A stretch of 6,054 nucleotides of DNA from contig CAJTLD010000140.1 of NCBI GenBank assembly GCA_910577065.1, positions 247 to 6,300 of the forward strand, written 5' to 3'. Shown here piece by piece: positions 1 through 6,054 of this stretch. Source of the DNA: an uncultured Lachnospiraceae bacterium. GTDB lineage: Bacteria > Bacillota > Clostridia > Lachnospirales > Lachnospiraceae. Under the pieces are notes generated by a model, which worked only from the letters and a program-made list of their open reading frames with translations, was not told where the DNA came from and searched no databases. The position numbers and the translations under genes are program-made. The first letter of the stretch is position 1. Every line of letters begins with the position of its first letter.

Positions 1-55
<55 letters not shown>

Positions 56-68
56 TCCCCTTTCAAAG

Positions 69-100
69 TACCGCAACCGATTCGGTTGCGGTATCTTTTT
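69..100 (+). terminator. Rho-independent terminator of the tRNA-Thr transcript
   Basis: Inverted repeat TACCGCAACCG (69-79) pairs perfectly with CGGTTGCGGTA (83-93) around a three-base loop, an 11-bp stem. It is followed by TCTTTTT (94-100) and more T-rich sequence up to about 116. It lies 13 bases after the tRNA 3' end, which fits an intrinsic terminator for that transcript. The same stem lies 21 bases beyond the polC stop codon on the other strand. Read in that direction, the stem is preceded by an A-run and followed only by CTTTGAAA, so it would be a poorer terminator for polC. Confidence 0.88.
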
Positions 101-114
101 GTCTTCTTTTTTCT

Positions 115-3100
115 TTATCCTGCAAAATCAAACAGCGACAGCTGGTTTGACTCCGGCAGATCCGCCAGAATCCCCATATTTGCCATCAAATCAATTACGG
201 TTTTGCTGACCTTGGTACGCTGCCTGAAATCGTCTTTTGACAGAAACGGCCCGTCTTTTGCCGCTTCCTCCACGGCCTCCGCCGCTTTTTCCCCCATCCC
301 GTCAATCGTTCCGAGGGACGGCATCAGCTTCCCGTCGATGATCTGGAACCGCGTCGCCTGCGCGCGGTAGACGTCCAGCGGCAAGAAGGAAAATCCCCTG
401 GCGTACATCTCCTGCACAATCCGCATGTCGCGGTAAGTGTCCTGCTCTTTTTTGGAAAGCTTATCCTTCTTGTTCTCATACTCCCGCATAAAATAATGCA
501 GCCGCTCCTGCCCCTGGCACATCAGTTCATAACTAAACCCCGTGGCGCGAATGCTGAAATATGCCGCATAGTACGCCAGCGGATAAAATACTTTGCAGTA
601 CGCAATACGCCATGCCATCATAACGTAAGCCGCGGCGTGCGCTTTCGGAAACATGTATTTGATCTTTTCACAGGACCAGATATACCAGTCCGGTACGCCG
701 TGGGCGATCATTTCTTTTTTCCACTCCTCTTTCAGCCCTTTCCCTTTACGCACAGACTCCATAATCGTAAACGACAGTTCGCTGTCTAAGCCCATGTGGA
801 TGAGATACACCATAATATCGTCGCGCGTACATATAGCGGTGGAAATCGTCGCTTTGCCTTCCTGGATCAGCGTCTGCGCGTTGCCGAGCCACACGTCCGT
901 GCCGTGGGAAAGCCCGGATATCCGGATCAGATCGGAAAATTCCTGCGGCTTGGCGTCAATAACCATCTGCATGGCAAAATCCGTACCAAACTCCGGGATG
1001 CCGAGCGCCCCAAGGGCGCAGCCGCCGATGTCCTCCGGCGTAATGCCGAGCGCTTCGGTATTTTTAAACAAAGACATGACCGCCGGATCGTCCAGCGGGA
1101 TGCTCTGGGGATTTAACCCCGTTAAGTCCTGCAGCATACGGATCATGGTCGGATCGTCGTGCCCGAGAATGTCTAATTTCAACAGGTTGTGATCGATCGA
1201 ATGATAATCAAAATGCGTCGTCACGATATTGGTCGTCATATCGTTGGCGGGATGCTGCACCGGGGTAAAGGAGTCGATTTCCTCGCCGACCGGAAGCACG
1301 ATAATGCCGCCCGGATGCTGCCCGGTTGTCCGGCGGACGCCCACGCAGCCCTGTACAATCCGGCTGACCTCGCAGTTGCGCTTATGGATGCCGCGCTCTT
1401 CAAAGTAGTTTTTAATATAGCCAAAGGCGGTTTTATCGGCCAGCGTGCCGATTGTCCCAGCGCGGTAGGTCTGCCCGTAGCCGAAAATCACTTCCGTATA
1501 GGCATGCGCCTTACTCTGGTATTCCCCGGAAAAATTCAGATCAATGTCCGGTTCTTTGTTGCCCTTAAAGCCGAGGAAGGTTTCAAACGGAATGTCAAAT
1601 CCTTCTTTATTCAGCGGATGCCCGCACACCGGACAGGTTTTATCCGGCATATCGCACCCGCCCCGGCCGGAAAAGGCTTTGACCTCCGGCGAATCGAAAT
1701 CGCTGTAATGACATTCGGGGCACAGGTAATGCGCCTGCAGGGGATTTACTTCCGTAATGCCGGACATGGTGGCGGCGAAGGAGGAGCCTACCGAACCGCG
1801 CGAGCCTACCAGGTAGCCGTCTTCGTTGGATTTCCATACCAGCTTCTGCGCAATGATATACATTACGGCGTAGCCGTTTGATATGATGGAGTTCAATTCC
1901 CGATCCAGACGCTCTTTGACAATGGACGGCAGATCCCTCCCGTACATTTCGTGGGCTTTCCGGTAGCAGATATCGCGCAGAAGCCGGTCGGAATCCGGAA
2001 TCACCGGCGGGCACTTGTCCGGGCGCACCGGGGAAATTTTTTCACACATATCGGCGATTTTATTCGGGTTTGTAATAACGACTTCTTCCGCCTTTTCGCT
2101 CCCCAGGTACGCAAACTCCGAAAGCATCTCTTCCGTGGTGCGCAGATAAAGCGGCGCCTGGTTGTCCGCGTCCTTAAAGCCTTTTCCCGCCATAATGATC
2201 CGGCGGTACACCTCGTCCTCGGGATCTAAAAAATGCACGTCGCAGGTCGCTACAACCGGTTTTCGGAACTGTTCCCCGAGCGATACGATCCGGCGGTTTA
2301 ACTCCTGCAGATCCTCGACGCGCTCCACCGGGATTTTTTCGTTGTCCAGCATAAACAGGTTGTTTCCGATCGGCTGAATCTCCAGGTAATCATAAAACTG
2401 CGCCAGACGGGCGATTTCCTCCCCCGGCCTGCCGTTTAGCAGCGCCTGGTACAATTCTCCGGCCTCACAGGCGGAGCCGATCAGGATGCCTTCCCGGCGC
2501 TTGATAAATTCTGTTTTCGGAATCCGCGGACGCCCGTGGAAATATACCAGGTGGGACAGCGATACCAGCCGGTAGAGATTGATGCGCCCCACGTCGTTTG
2601 CCGCAAGCAAAATTGCGTGATAGCTTGGCATTTTCCCGATAATGCCGGGATCGGATGCGGAAAGCTGCGCAACCTGGTTTAGATCGGTTATGCCCCGTTC
2701 CTTTAGCATCCCGATTAACTTAATGAAAATCCCCGCCGTACACTCCGCATCGTCCACGGCGCGGTGATGGTTCTGTAACGGCACGCCCAGCGCTTTTGCA
2801 AGATTATCCAGCTTAAAACGGCTTAGCCCCGGCAGAAGGTTTCTGGCAAGCGCAACCGTATCTAACACCGTAAACTCTTCCGTTTTGCCCTGCTGCCCTA
2901 AATTGTGCTTAATGAAGCCCATGTCAAAATCCGCGTTGTGGGCAACCATGACCGCCCCGCTGCAAAACTCCATAAATTCCGGCAGCACTTCTTCGATTTT
3001 CCTTGCGTCCATGACCATTTCGTCGTTGATTTTCGTGATTTCTTCGATGCGGTACGGAATCGGGACTTCGGGATTGACAAATGAGGAAAAACGCCCGGTA

Positions 3101-4536
3101 ACGGCGGCATGTTCTACCCGGACCGCGCCGATCTCGATGATTTTATGTACGCCCGGGCTAAATCCGGTCGTTTCCAAATCAAACACCACATAGGCTTCGT
3201 CTAAGCTTTGGCCTTTGGCGTTTTCCACCATGGATTTCAGATCGTCCACCAGATACGCTTCCATGCCGTAAATCACTTTAAAGTCGCTGTCTTTGGGGAC
3301 GGCGTGGTTGGCGTCCGGGAACGACTGCACGTCGCCGTGATCGGTAACGGCAATCGCTTTATGCCCCCATTTCATCGCACGCTTTATGATGTCTTTTACA
3401 TCGGATACGCCGTCCATATCGCTCATTTTGGTATGGCAGTGCAGTTCTACGCGCTTTAGCGGGCTGTTGTCCATTCTTGCGCCGCGAAAATCCTGCGCCT
3501 TTTTGATACCGATAATGGAGCCGATAGTAAGCTCGCTGTCAAATTTGTCAATTGTGGTGACGCCTTTGATTTTTAAAAACGAGCCTTTTTTCATGTGCTC
3601 CAGAAGATCGGACAGCGCTTCGTTCCGGACGAAGATCTTTAGTACGATGGTATCGGTAAAGTCTGTGACCGTCAGGATTACGATTGTTTTTTCGTTGCGG
3701 ATTTCACGGGTATCCAGTTCAATGACCTGCCCGCGGATCACGACCTCGCCCATTTCGCCTACGATTTTATCTATGGTAATCGGCTCGTCCTCAAAATCGC
3801 GCCCGTAAATCACGTCCGGGTTGCCGGAGCGTTTTACGGTATAGGACGCGCCCCTGCCGCCGGCCTCTTTGCGGGCGGCAGGCTCTTTGGTTTTCAAGGG
3901 GCGTTCCGGGCGGGGCGTATCGGACGCCCCGGCGGACGCGTTTTCTTGGCCCGCCATGCCGGAGAGCCGGATTACGTTTAAAATCTCCTGTTTGATCATG
4001 CGGTCCGCTTTTTCTATATGGCTGCCGCCGCTTGACGGCGCATAGGAAAGCTCCGCAATGAAATCCATACCGCAGCGCTCGCAGAAAATTTTTTCCAGGA
4101 TATGTACCAGTTCATCCGCACGCTCCCTGGCGATAATGGTGTCTTCTAAGACAAGCCGCATCCGGGTTTCGTCTAAAAAGGCGCGTTCGGCGCTGTGGTA
4201 GACGTTATAAAGCAGCAGGCTGTACGCACGCAGCTCTGCGGCAATGCTGTCTTTGTAGATATCCATAAGCTTTTTGGCGGTATACTGTCCGGAAAGGCGG
4301 TATTTTTCTATGATTTTGACTTCCATGTGCTGCTTTGGAAACAGCTGGGATGCGATTTCGTGTTCCAGGGTGAAAATTTCTGTTTTGTGGATTAAGCGTG
4401 TCCCCAGAAGATAAATGCGCAGGGAGGTTTTGGAGCGGTTTGCGCTTATTTTGGTAATTTCCGTGCCGAGCAGAAGGGATTTTAATTCTTCTTTTACAGA
4501 AAGGGTGGGAAATACTTCAAAAAAGGGTTTTTGCAT
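115..4536 (-). CDS. polC: DNA polymerase III alpha subunit, PolC type
   Basis: This is the replicative DNA polymerase of low-GC Gram-positive bacteria, which copies DNA at the fork and proofreads with a built-in 3'-5' exonuclease. At 1473 residues it is close to Bacillus subtilis PolC (about 1437). Domains in order: N-terminal domain (about 1-190), a Pro/Ala/Lys/Gly-rich linker (about 193-235), OB fold (about 250-345), and a PHP domain beginning with VELHCHT (H366, H368) and VTDH (D399, H400). A DnaQ-like exonuclease is inserted in the PHP domain (about 448-610) with D453/E455, D538, H591 and D596. The PHP remainder includes D766 and H768. The polymerase core has GSRGSVGSS (911-919), a Zn site (C939, C942, C968, C971), catalytic PDIDLNF (D997, D999) and LDILGHDDP (D1122). 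The C terminus holds a helix-hairpin-helix region and the sliding-clamp motif QLSLF (1465-1469). The ATG at 4536 is preceded by GGAG at 4547-4550, ten bases away. The gene appears monocistronic, with its own promoter at 4571-4599. All main catalytic residues are present. Confidence 0.98.
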   Translation of the reverse strand: MQKPFFEVFPTLSVKEELKSLLLGTEITKISANRSKTSLRIYLLGTRLIHKTEIFTLEHEIASQLFPKQHMEVKIIEKYRLSGQYTAKKLMDIYKDSIAAELRAYSLLLYNVYHSAERAFLDETRMRLVLEDTIIARERADELVHILEKIFCERCGMDFIAELSYAPSSGGSHIEKADRMIKQEILNVIRLSGMAGQENASAGASDTPRPERPLKTKEPAARKEAGGRGASYTVKRSGNPDVIYGRDFEDEPITIDKIVGEMGEVVIRGQVIELDTREIRNEKTIVILTVTDFTDTIVLKIFVRNEALSDLLEHMKKGSFLKIKGVTTIDKFDSELTIGSIIGIKKAQDFRGARMDNSPLKRVELHCHTKMSDMDGVSDVKDIIKRAMKWGHKAIAVTDHGDVQSFPDANHAVPKDSDFKVIYGMEAYLVDDLKSMVENAKGQSLDEAYVVFDLETTGFSPGVHKIIEIGAVRVEHAAVTGRFSSFVNPEVPIPYRIEEITKINDEMVMDARKIEEVLPEFMEFCSGAVMVAHNADFDMGFIKHNLGQQGKTEEFTVLDTVALARNLLPGLSRFKLDNLAKALGVPLQNHHRAVDDAECTAGIFIKLIGMLKERGITDLNQVAQLSASDPGIIGKMPSYHAILLAANDVGRINLYRLVSLSHLVYFHGRPRIPKTEFIKRREGILIGSACEAGELYQALLNGRPGEEIARLAQFYDYLEIQPIGNNLFMLDNEKIPVERVEDLQELNRRIVSLGEQFRKPVVATCDVHFLDPEDEVYRRIIMAGKGFKDADNQAPLYLRTTEEMLSEFAYLGSEKAEEVVITNPNKIADMCEKISPVRPDKCPPVIPDSDRLLRDICYRKAHEMYGRDLPSIVKERLDRELNSIISNGYAVMYIIAQKLVWKSNEDGYLVGSRGSVGSSFAATMSGITEVNPLQAHYLCPECHYSDFDSPEVKAFSGRGGCDMPDKTCPVCGHPLNKEGFDIPFETFLGFKGNKEPDIDLNFSGEYQSKAHAYTEVIFGYGQTYRAGTIGTLADKTAFGYIKNYFEERGIHKRNCEVSRIVQGCVGVRRTTGQHPGGIIVLPVGEEIDSFTPVQHPANDMTTNIVTTHFDYHSIDHNLLKLDILGHDDPTMIRMLQDLTGLNPQSIPLDDPAVMSLFKNTEALGITPEDIGGCALGALGIPEFGTDFAMQMVIDAKPQEFSDLIRISGLSHGTDVWLGNAQTLIQEGKATISTAICTRDDIMVYLIHMGLDSELSFTIMESVRKGKGLKEEWKKEMIAHGVPDWYIWSCEKIKYMFPKAHAAAYVMMAWRIAYCKVFYPLAYYAAYFSIRATGFSYELMCQGQERLHYFMREYENKKDKLSKKEQDTYRDMRIVQEMYARGFSFLPLDVYRAQATRFQIIDGKLMPSLGTIDGMGEKAAEAVEEAAKDGPFLSKDDFRQRTKVSKTVIDLMANMGILADLPESNQLSLFDFAG

Positions 4537-4546
4537 GTTCTATCAA

Positions 4547-4550
4547 CTCC
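4547..4550 (-). promoter_or_regulatory. Ribosome binding site of polC
   Basis: On the - strand GGAG is followed by ten bases and then the polC ATG (4536-4534). The match is short and the spacing is at the long end of the usual range. It supports the ATG chosen as start, since the PolC N-terminal domain begins within the first residues after it. The weak site may keep polymerase synthesis low; that part is inference. Confidence 0.6.
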
Positions 4551-4570
4551 GGTTCTTGGTTTTATGCTTT

Positions 4571-4599
4571 ATTGTAACAATTCTATGCGGATTTGTCAC
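4571..4599 (-). promoter_or_regulatory. Predicted sigma-A promoter of polC
   Basis: On the - strand, GTGACA (4599-4594, one mismatch to TTGACA) is followed by a 17-base spacer and TACAAT (4576-4571, one mismatch to TATAAT). Transcription would start near 4564, leaving a leader of about 28 bases before the polC ATG. Both hexamers, the optimal spacing and the position right before the gene support it. It is the best - strand match I found by eye in the intergenic region. Confidence 0.75.
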
Positions 4600-4670
4600 T
4601 TGTTCTTTTGCAACCGTTTTGCCTTCCGGTTTCCCGGTTACGTTCTTTTCTTTGTATTTGCCCCGTTCTG

Positions 4671-4699
4671 TTGTAATCCTGACCGGCTTATGATAGAAT
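4671..4699 (+). promoter_or_regulatory. Predicted sigma-A promoter of the membrane-protein operon
   Basis: TTGTAA (4671-4676, two mismatches to TTGACA), a 17-base spacer, and TAGAAT (4694-4699, one mismatch to TATAAT). The predicted start near 4706 gives a leader of about 55 bases before the ATG at 4762, containing the hairpin at 4714-4733. It is divergent from the polC promoter, and the two -35 boxes are about 70 bp apart, back to back. The weak -35 box would fit a regulated promoter, but I see no clear operator. Confidence 0.6.
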
Positions 4700-4713
4700 C
4701 TGCTTATAGGAAC

Positions 4714-4733
4714 GCTGGCGGTTTGCCGCCGGC
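4714..4733 (+). other. Hairpin in the 5' leader of the membrane-protein operon
   Basis: GCTGGCGG (4714-4721) pairs with CCGCCGGC (4726-4733) around the loop TTTG. This is an eight-base-pair GC-rich stem with one G-T wobble. It starts about eight bases after the predicted transcription start and ends 13 bases before the GGGGAGG ribosome binding site. There is no T-run on either side, so it is not an intrinsic terminator in either direction. It could stabilise the 5' end of the mRNA or be a protein-binding site. The pairing is visible; the role is unknown. Confidence 0.5.
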
Positions 4734-4746
4734 ACGAATCACAATC

Positions 4747-4753
4747 GGGGAGG
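4747..4753 (+). promoter_or_regulatory. Strong ribosome binding site fixing the start at 4762
   Basis: GGGGAGG is followed by TGCATACT and ATG, eight bases from the end of the core to the start codon. This near-consensus site decides the start. The reading frame stays open further left, back to a possible TTG near 4531, but that stretch has no such site and would run through both predicted promoters. Confidence 0.85.
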
Positions 4754-4761
4754 TGCATACT

Positions 4762-5151
4762 ATGAAAAGAAACGCTGCGCTGGCAGCACGCTGTATACTG
4801 TTCCTCTCTCTTCTTTATTTTCTGATTGACCGAAACGGAATCGCCGGATTGATTGACTTTCTGCAATTTACGGAAGTCGTTCTGACCTCGGTTCTTTTAA
4901 GCCTTGCTATAAGGGCTTTCCACAAACGAGGCCTGTCGTATCTTATGGAATGGACGGCGCTGTCTGCAGGGATTTTGTGGACTGTGATCCAACTGTTTCT
5001 GATGCAAAACCGGTACGGCGCGCTTGAAGGGATGATGCTTCCGGTCAGCATGCTTTCTTTCTGGTACGGCTTAATGCTCAGTATCGGCAATTCGCTGCTG
5101 ATTCGGCATCATCTGAAACAAAAAGAACGGGAGCGTGATGTTTATGAATAA
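4762..5151 (+). CDS. Small four-segment membrane protein, unknown function
   Basis: A 129-residue hydrophobic protein that I do not recognise. I see four likely membrane segments at about residues 5-22, 28-50, 62-81 and 89-113. The C-terminal tail is short and strongly charged (KQKERERDVYE) and is probably cytoplasmic. The N terminus starts MKRN, and by the positive-inside rule both ends would lie in the cytoplasm. There is no cleavable signal peptide, no cysteine pair, no nucleotide-binding motif and no recognisable catalytic motif. The start is fixed by a strong ribosome binding site. The gene is first in its operon, and its stop codon overlaps the start of the next gene by eight bases when that gene starts at 5144. 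This suggests coupled translation and that the two proteins may act together in the membrane. A transporter accessory or immunity-type protein is possible, but nothing in the sequence proves it. I am confident that it is a real gene, not of its role. Confidence 0.85.
   Translation: MKRNAALAARCILFLSLLYFLIDRNGIAGLIDFLQFTEVVLTSVLLSLAIRAFHKRGLSYLMEWTALSAGILWTVIQLFLMQNRYGALEGMMLPVSMLSFWYGLMLSIGNSLLIRHHLKQKERERDVYE
5129..5133 (+). promoter_or_regulatory. Ribosome binding site of the permease gene, inside the preceding gene
   Basis: GGGAG lies within the last codons of the preceding gene. It is ten bases before the ATG at 5144 and four before an in-frame ATG at 5138; an in-frame GTG at 5135 is too close. 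The two ATG starts differ only by Met-Phe, so the protein is essentially the same. Placement inside the upstream gene fits translational coupling. Confidence 0.6.
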
Positions 5152-6054
5152 ACTGCAGTTTTTTATGAGGCTGAACAGACGCCATAAAGGGAAATGCTTT
5201 CTGCTGTTTCTTGTGTTTACTTTTGCAGGGGCTGTGATAGCAGGAACTTTATTCGTTGTGCAGAATAATTCTTACTTATACCAGGCTCAACTTACGCAGC
5301 TTGCGCAGATGACACAGGATTCTTCTGAACTGGTGTACCGGCAGACCGAACATATTTTAAGTGTTTTTTCCCTTGCAAGCATCCTGGTTGCCGTCTGGGG
5401 CGGTTTTACCCTGCTGCTGTTTAAAGATCTGTCTATGGAACGGACATTTGCCATGTGTAAAATTTACGGGATGAAAAAGAAGGATCTTTTATATAAAGCG
5501 CTGGCAGATTTGCTTTTGTATGGGATCCTTGCCGGAATCCTGGGCGGAATCGGGGGTTACTGGCTCTTTCGGTACCTGGCGGTTTATGTCTGTGAAACGG
5601 AAGCCGGGATCCGTCTTTTTTCCTTCTCTTTTGCCGGCATCCTGTTCAAAGAATTTCTGATTTTAAGTACCGTCGCATTCTGGGGGAGTTCTATCTCCGG
5701 GAGCTTTGTCTATGAAAAACATATCCTAAGCGTTTTAAACCAGAGAAATGAGAAAGCGGGACGCCCTTTTACCTCATTTCATATAGCGGGCGTTTTGGTC
5801 CTGCTGGCGGAAATCACCGCCATCTTTTCCGGAAGCCTGAAATATATGCTGACGATCCTTACCGTCGCGGCTATTACAACGATTCTGCTGTATGTGATTT
5901 TCCGGTCCGTTTTTTCAAAGCGAATCGGCAGACGCCGGAACCAAAAGCCGTTAAGCAGTATGTGGGGTTTAAGCTTCCGGTTTTTATGTTCGCGCAGCAA
6001 AAAAGACGCCGTTTTGGCCGCTACCGTGTCGGTCGGGGCGATCCTGATTTGCTT
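5144..6054 (+). CDS. FtsX-family ABC transporter permease, BceB-like (3' end missing)
   Basis: The frame is open from ATG 5144 through the right edge, with 303 residues visible and no stop. Likely membrane segments are at about residues 18-39, 71-93, 120-144, 165-187, 213-229, 232-254 and 288 onward. The second and third enclose a cytoplasmic loop with ERTFAMCKIYGMKKKDL (99-115), then a Gly-rich helix (GILGGIGGY, 131-139). This is the FtsX-type pattern that contacts the ATPase. A basic stretch at 259-268 precedes the seventh segment. As remembered, Bacillus subtilis BceB has the same arrangement: four helices, a YEKHILSVL-like linker, two more helices, a basic loop, then a seventh helix before its large peptide-sensing external domain. 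In that family the permease and an ATPase (BceA) remove or detect peptide antibiotics such as bacitracin. Here no ATPase gene precedes it. It may lie downstream, out of view. Assignment to FtsX permeases is fairly sure; BceB type is probable; the substrate is unknown. Confidence 0.78.
   Translation, partial: MNKLQFFMRLNRRHKGKCFLLFLVFTFAGAVIAGTLFVVQNNSYLYQAQLTQLAQMTQDSSELVYRQTEHILSVFSLASILVAVWGGFTLLLFKDLSMERTFAMCKIYGMKKKDLLYKALADLLLYGILAGILGGIGGYWLFRYLAVYVCETEAGIRLFSFSFAGILFKEFLILSTVAFWGSSISGSFVYEKHILSVLNQRNEKAGRPFTSFHIAGVLVLLAEITAIFSGSLKYMLTILTVAAITTILLYVIFRSVFSKRIGRRRNQKPLSSMWGLSFRFLCSRSKKDAVLAATVSVGAILIC

Noticed and set aside
653..1192. 179-codon + strand open frame antisense to polC
   Set aside because: It is antisense to conserved PolC regions, overlaps other equally unsupported frames, and shows no domain or convincing start.
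1189..1881. 230-codon open frame on the + strand, antisense to polC
   Set aside because: It lies wholly inside the conserved polymerase core of polC, has no ribosome binding site that stands out, and its translation resembles no family I know. It is a shadow of the GC-rich polC codons.
4714..4733. GC-rich hairpin as an intrinsic terminator
   Set aside because: No T-run follows the stem on either strand, and it lies between a promoter and a strong ribosome binding site.
4531..4761. N-terminal extension of the four-helix protein back to about 4531
   Set aside because: The extension would run through both predicted promoters. The near-consensus GGGGAGG at 4747-4753 places the start at ATG 4762.
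4543..4866. 107-codon - strand open frame across the intergenic region
   Set aside because: It overlaps the promoters and the start of the four-helix gene on the opposite strand. The translation is basic and of low hydrophobicity, with no recognisable domain.
5779..6000. 73-codon - strand open frame
   Set aside because: It is antisense to the permease frame, which has continuous membrane segments and family motifs.

Overview
The window looks like chromosomal DNA of a Gram-positive anaerobe of the Clostridia, possibly Lachnospiraceae-like. The main reason is a full-length PolC, the DNA polymerase III alpha subunit confined largely to Bacillota and relatives. The moderate GC content, strong AGGAGG-type ribosome binding sites and a tRNA without an encoded CCA end agree with this. 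The family assignment is an inference.

Layout, left to right. Positions 1-55 are the 3' part of a tRNA-Thr(CGU) on the + strand, cut by the window edge. An 11-bp hairpin followed by a T-rich stretch (69-100) ends its transcript. The 1473-codon polC gene fills 115-4536 on the - strand, convergent with the tRNA. It carries every expected PolC domain and catalytic motif and has its own promoter just upstream (4571-4599, - strand). A 225-bp intergenic region (4537-4761) holds two back-to-back promoters, one for polC and one (4671-4699, + strand) for a rightward operon whose leader contains an 8-bp-stem hairpin.

The rightward operon starts with a 129-residue protein with four predicted membrane segments that I do not recognise (4762-5151). 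It overlaps a large membrane protein open to the right edge (5144-6054). The visible 303 residues of the second protein have the membrane layout and FtsX-type motif of a BceB-like ABC transporter permease, the type used in antimicrobial-peptide sensing and resistance.

The replication gene and the transporter operon share only the intergenic region and probably have no functional link. The part least explained by known families is the unknown four-helix protein overlapping a BceB-like permease, with no ABC ATPase gene ahead of it. I saw no insertion sequence, CRISPR array, phage gene or long repeat.
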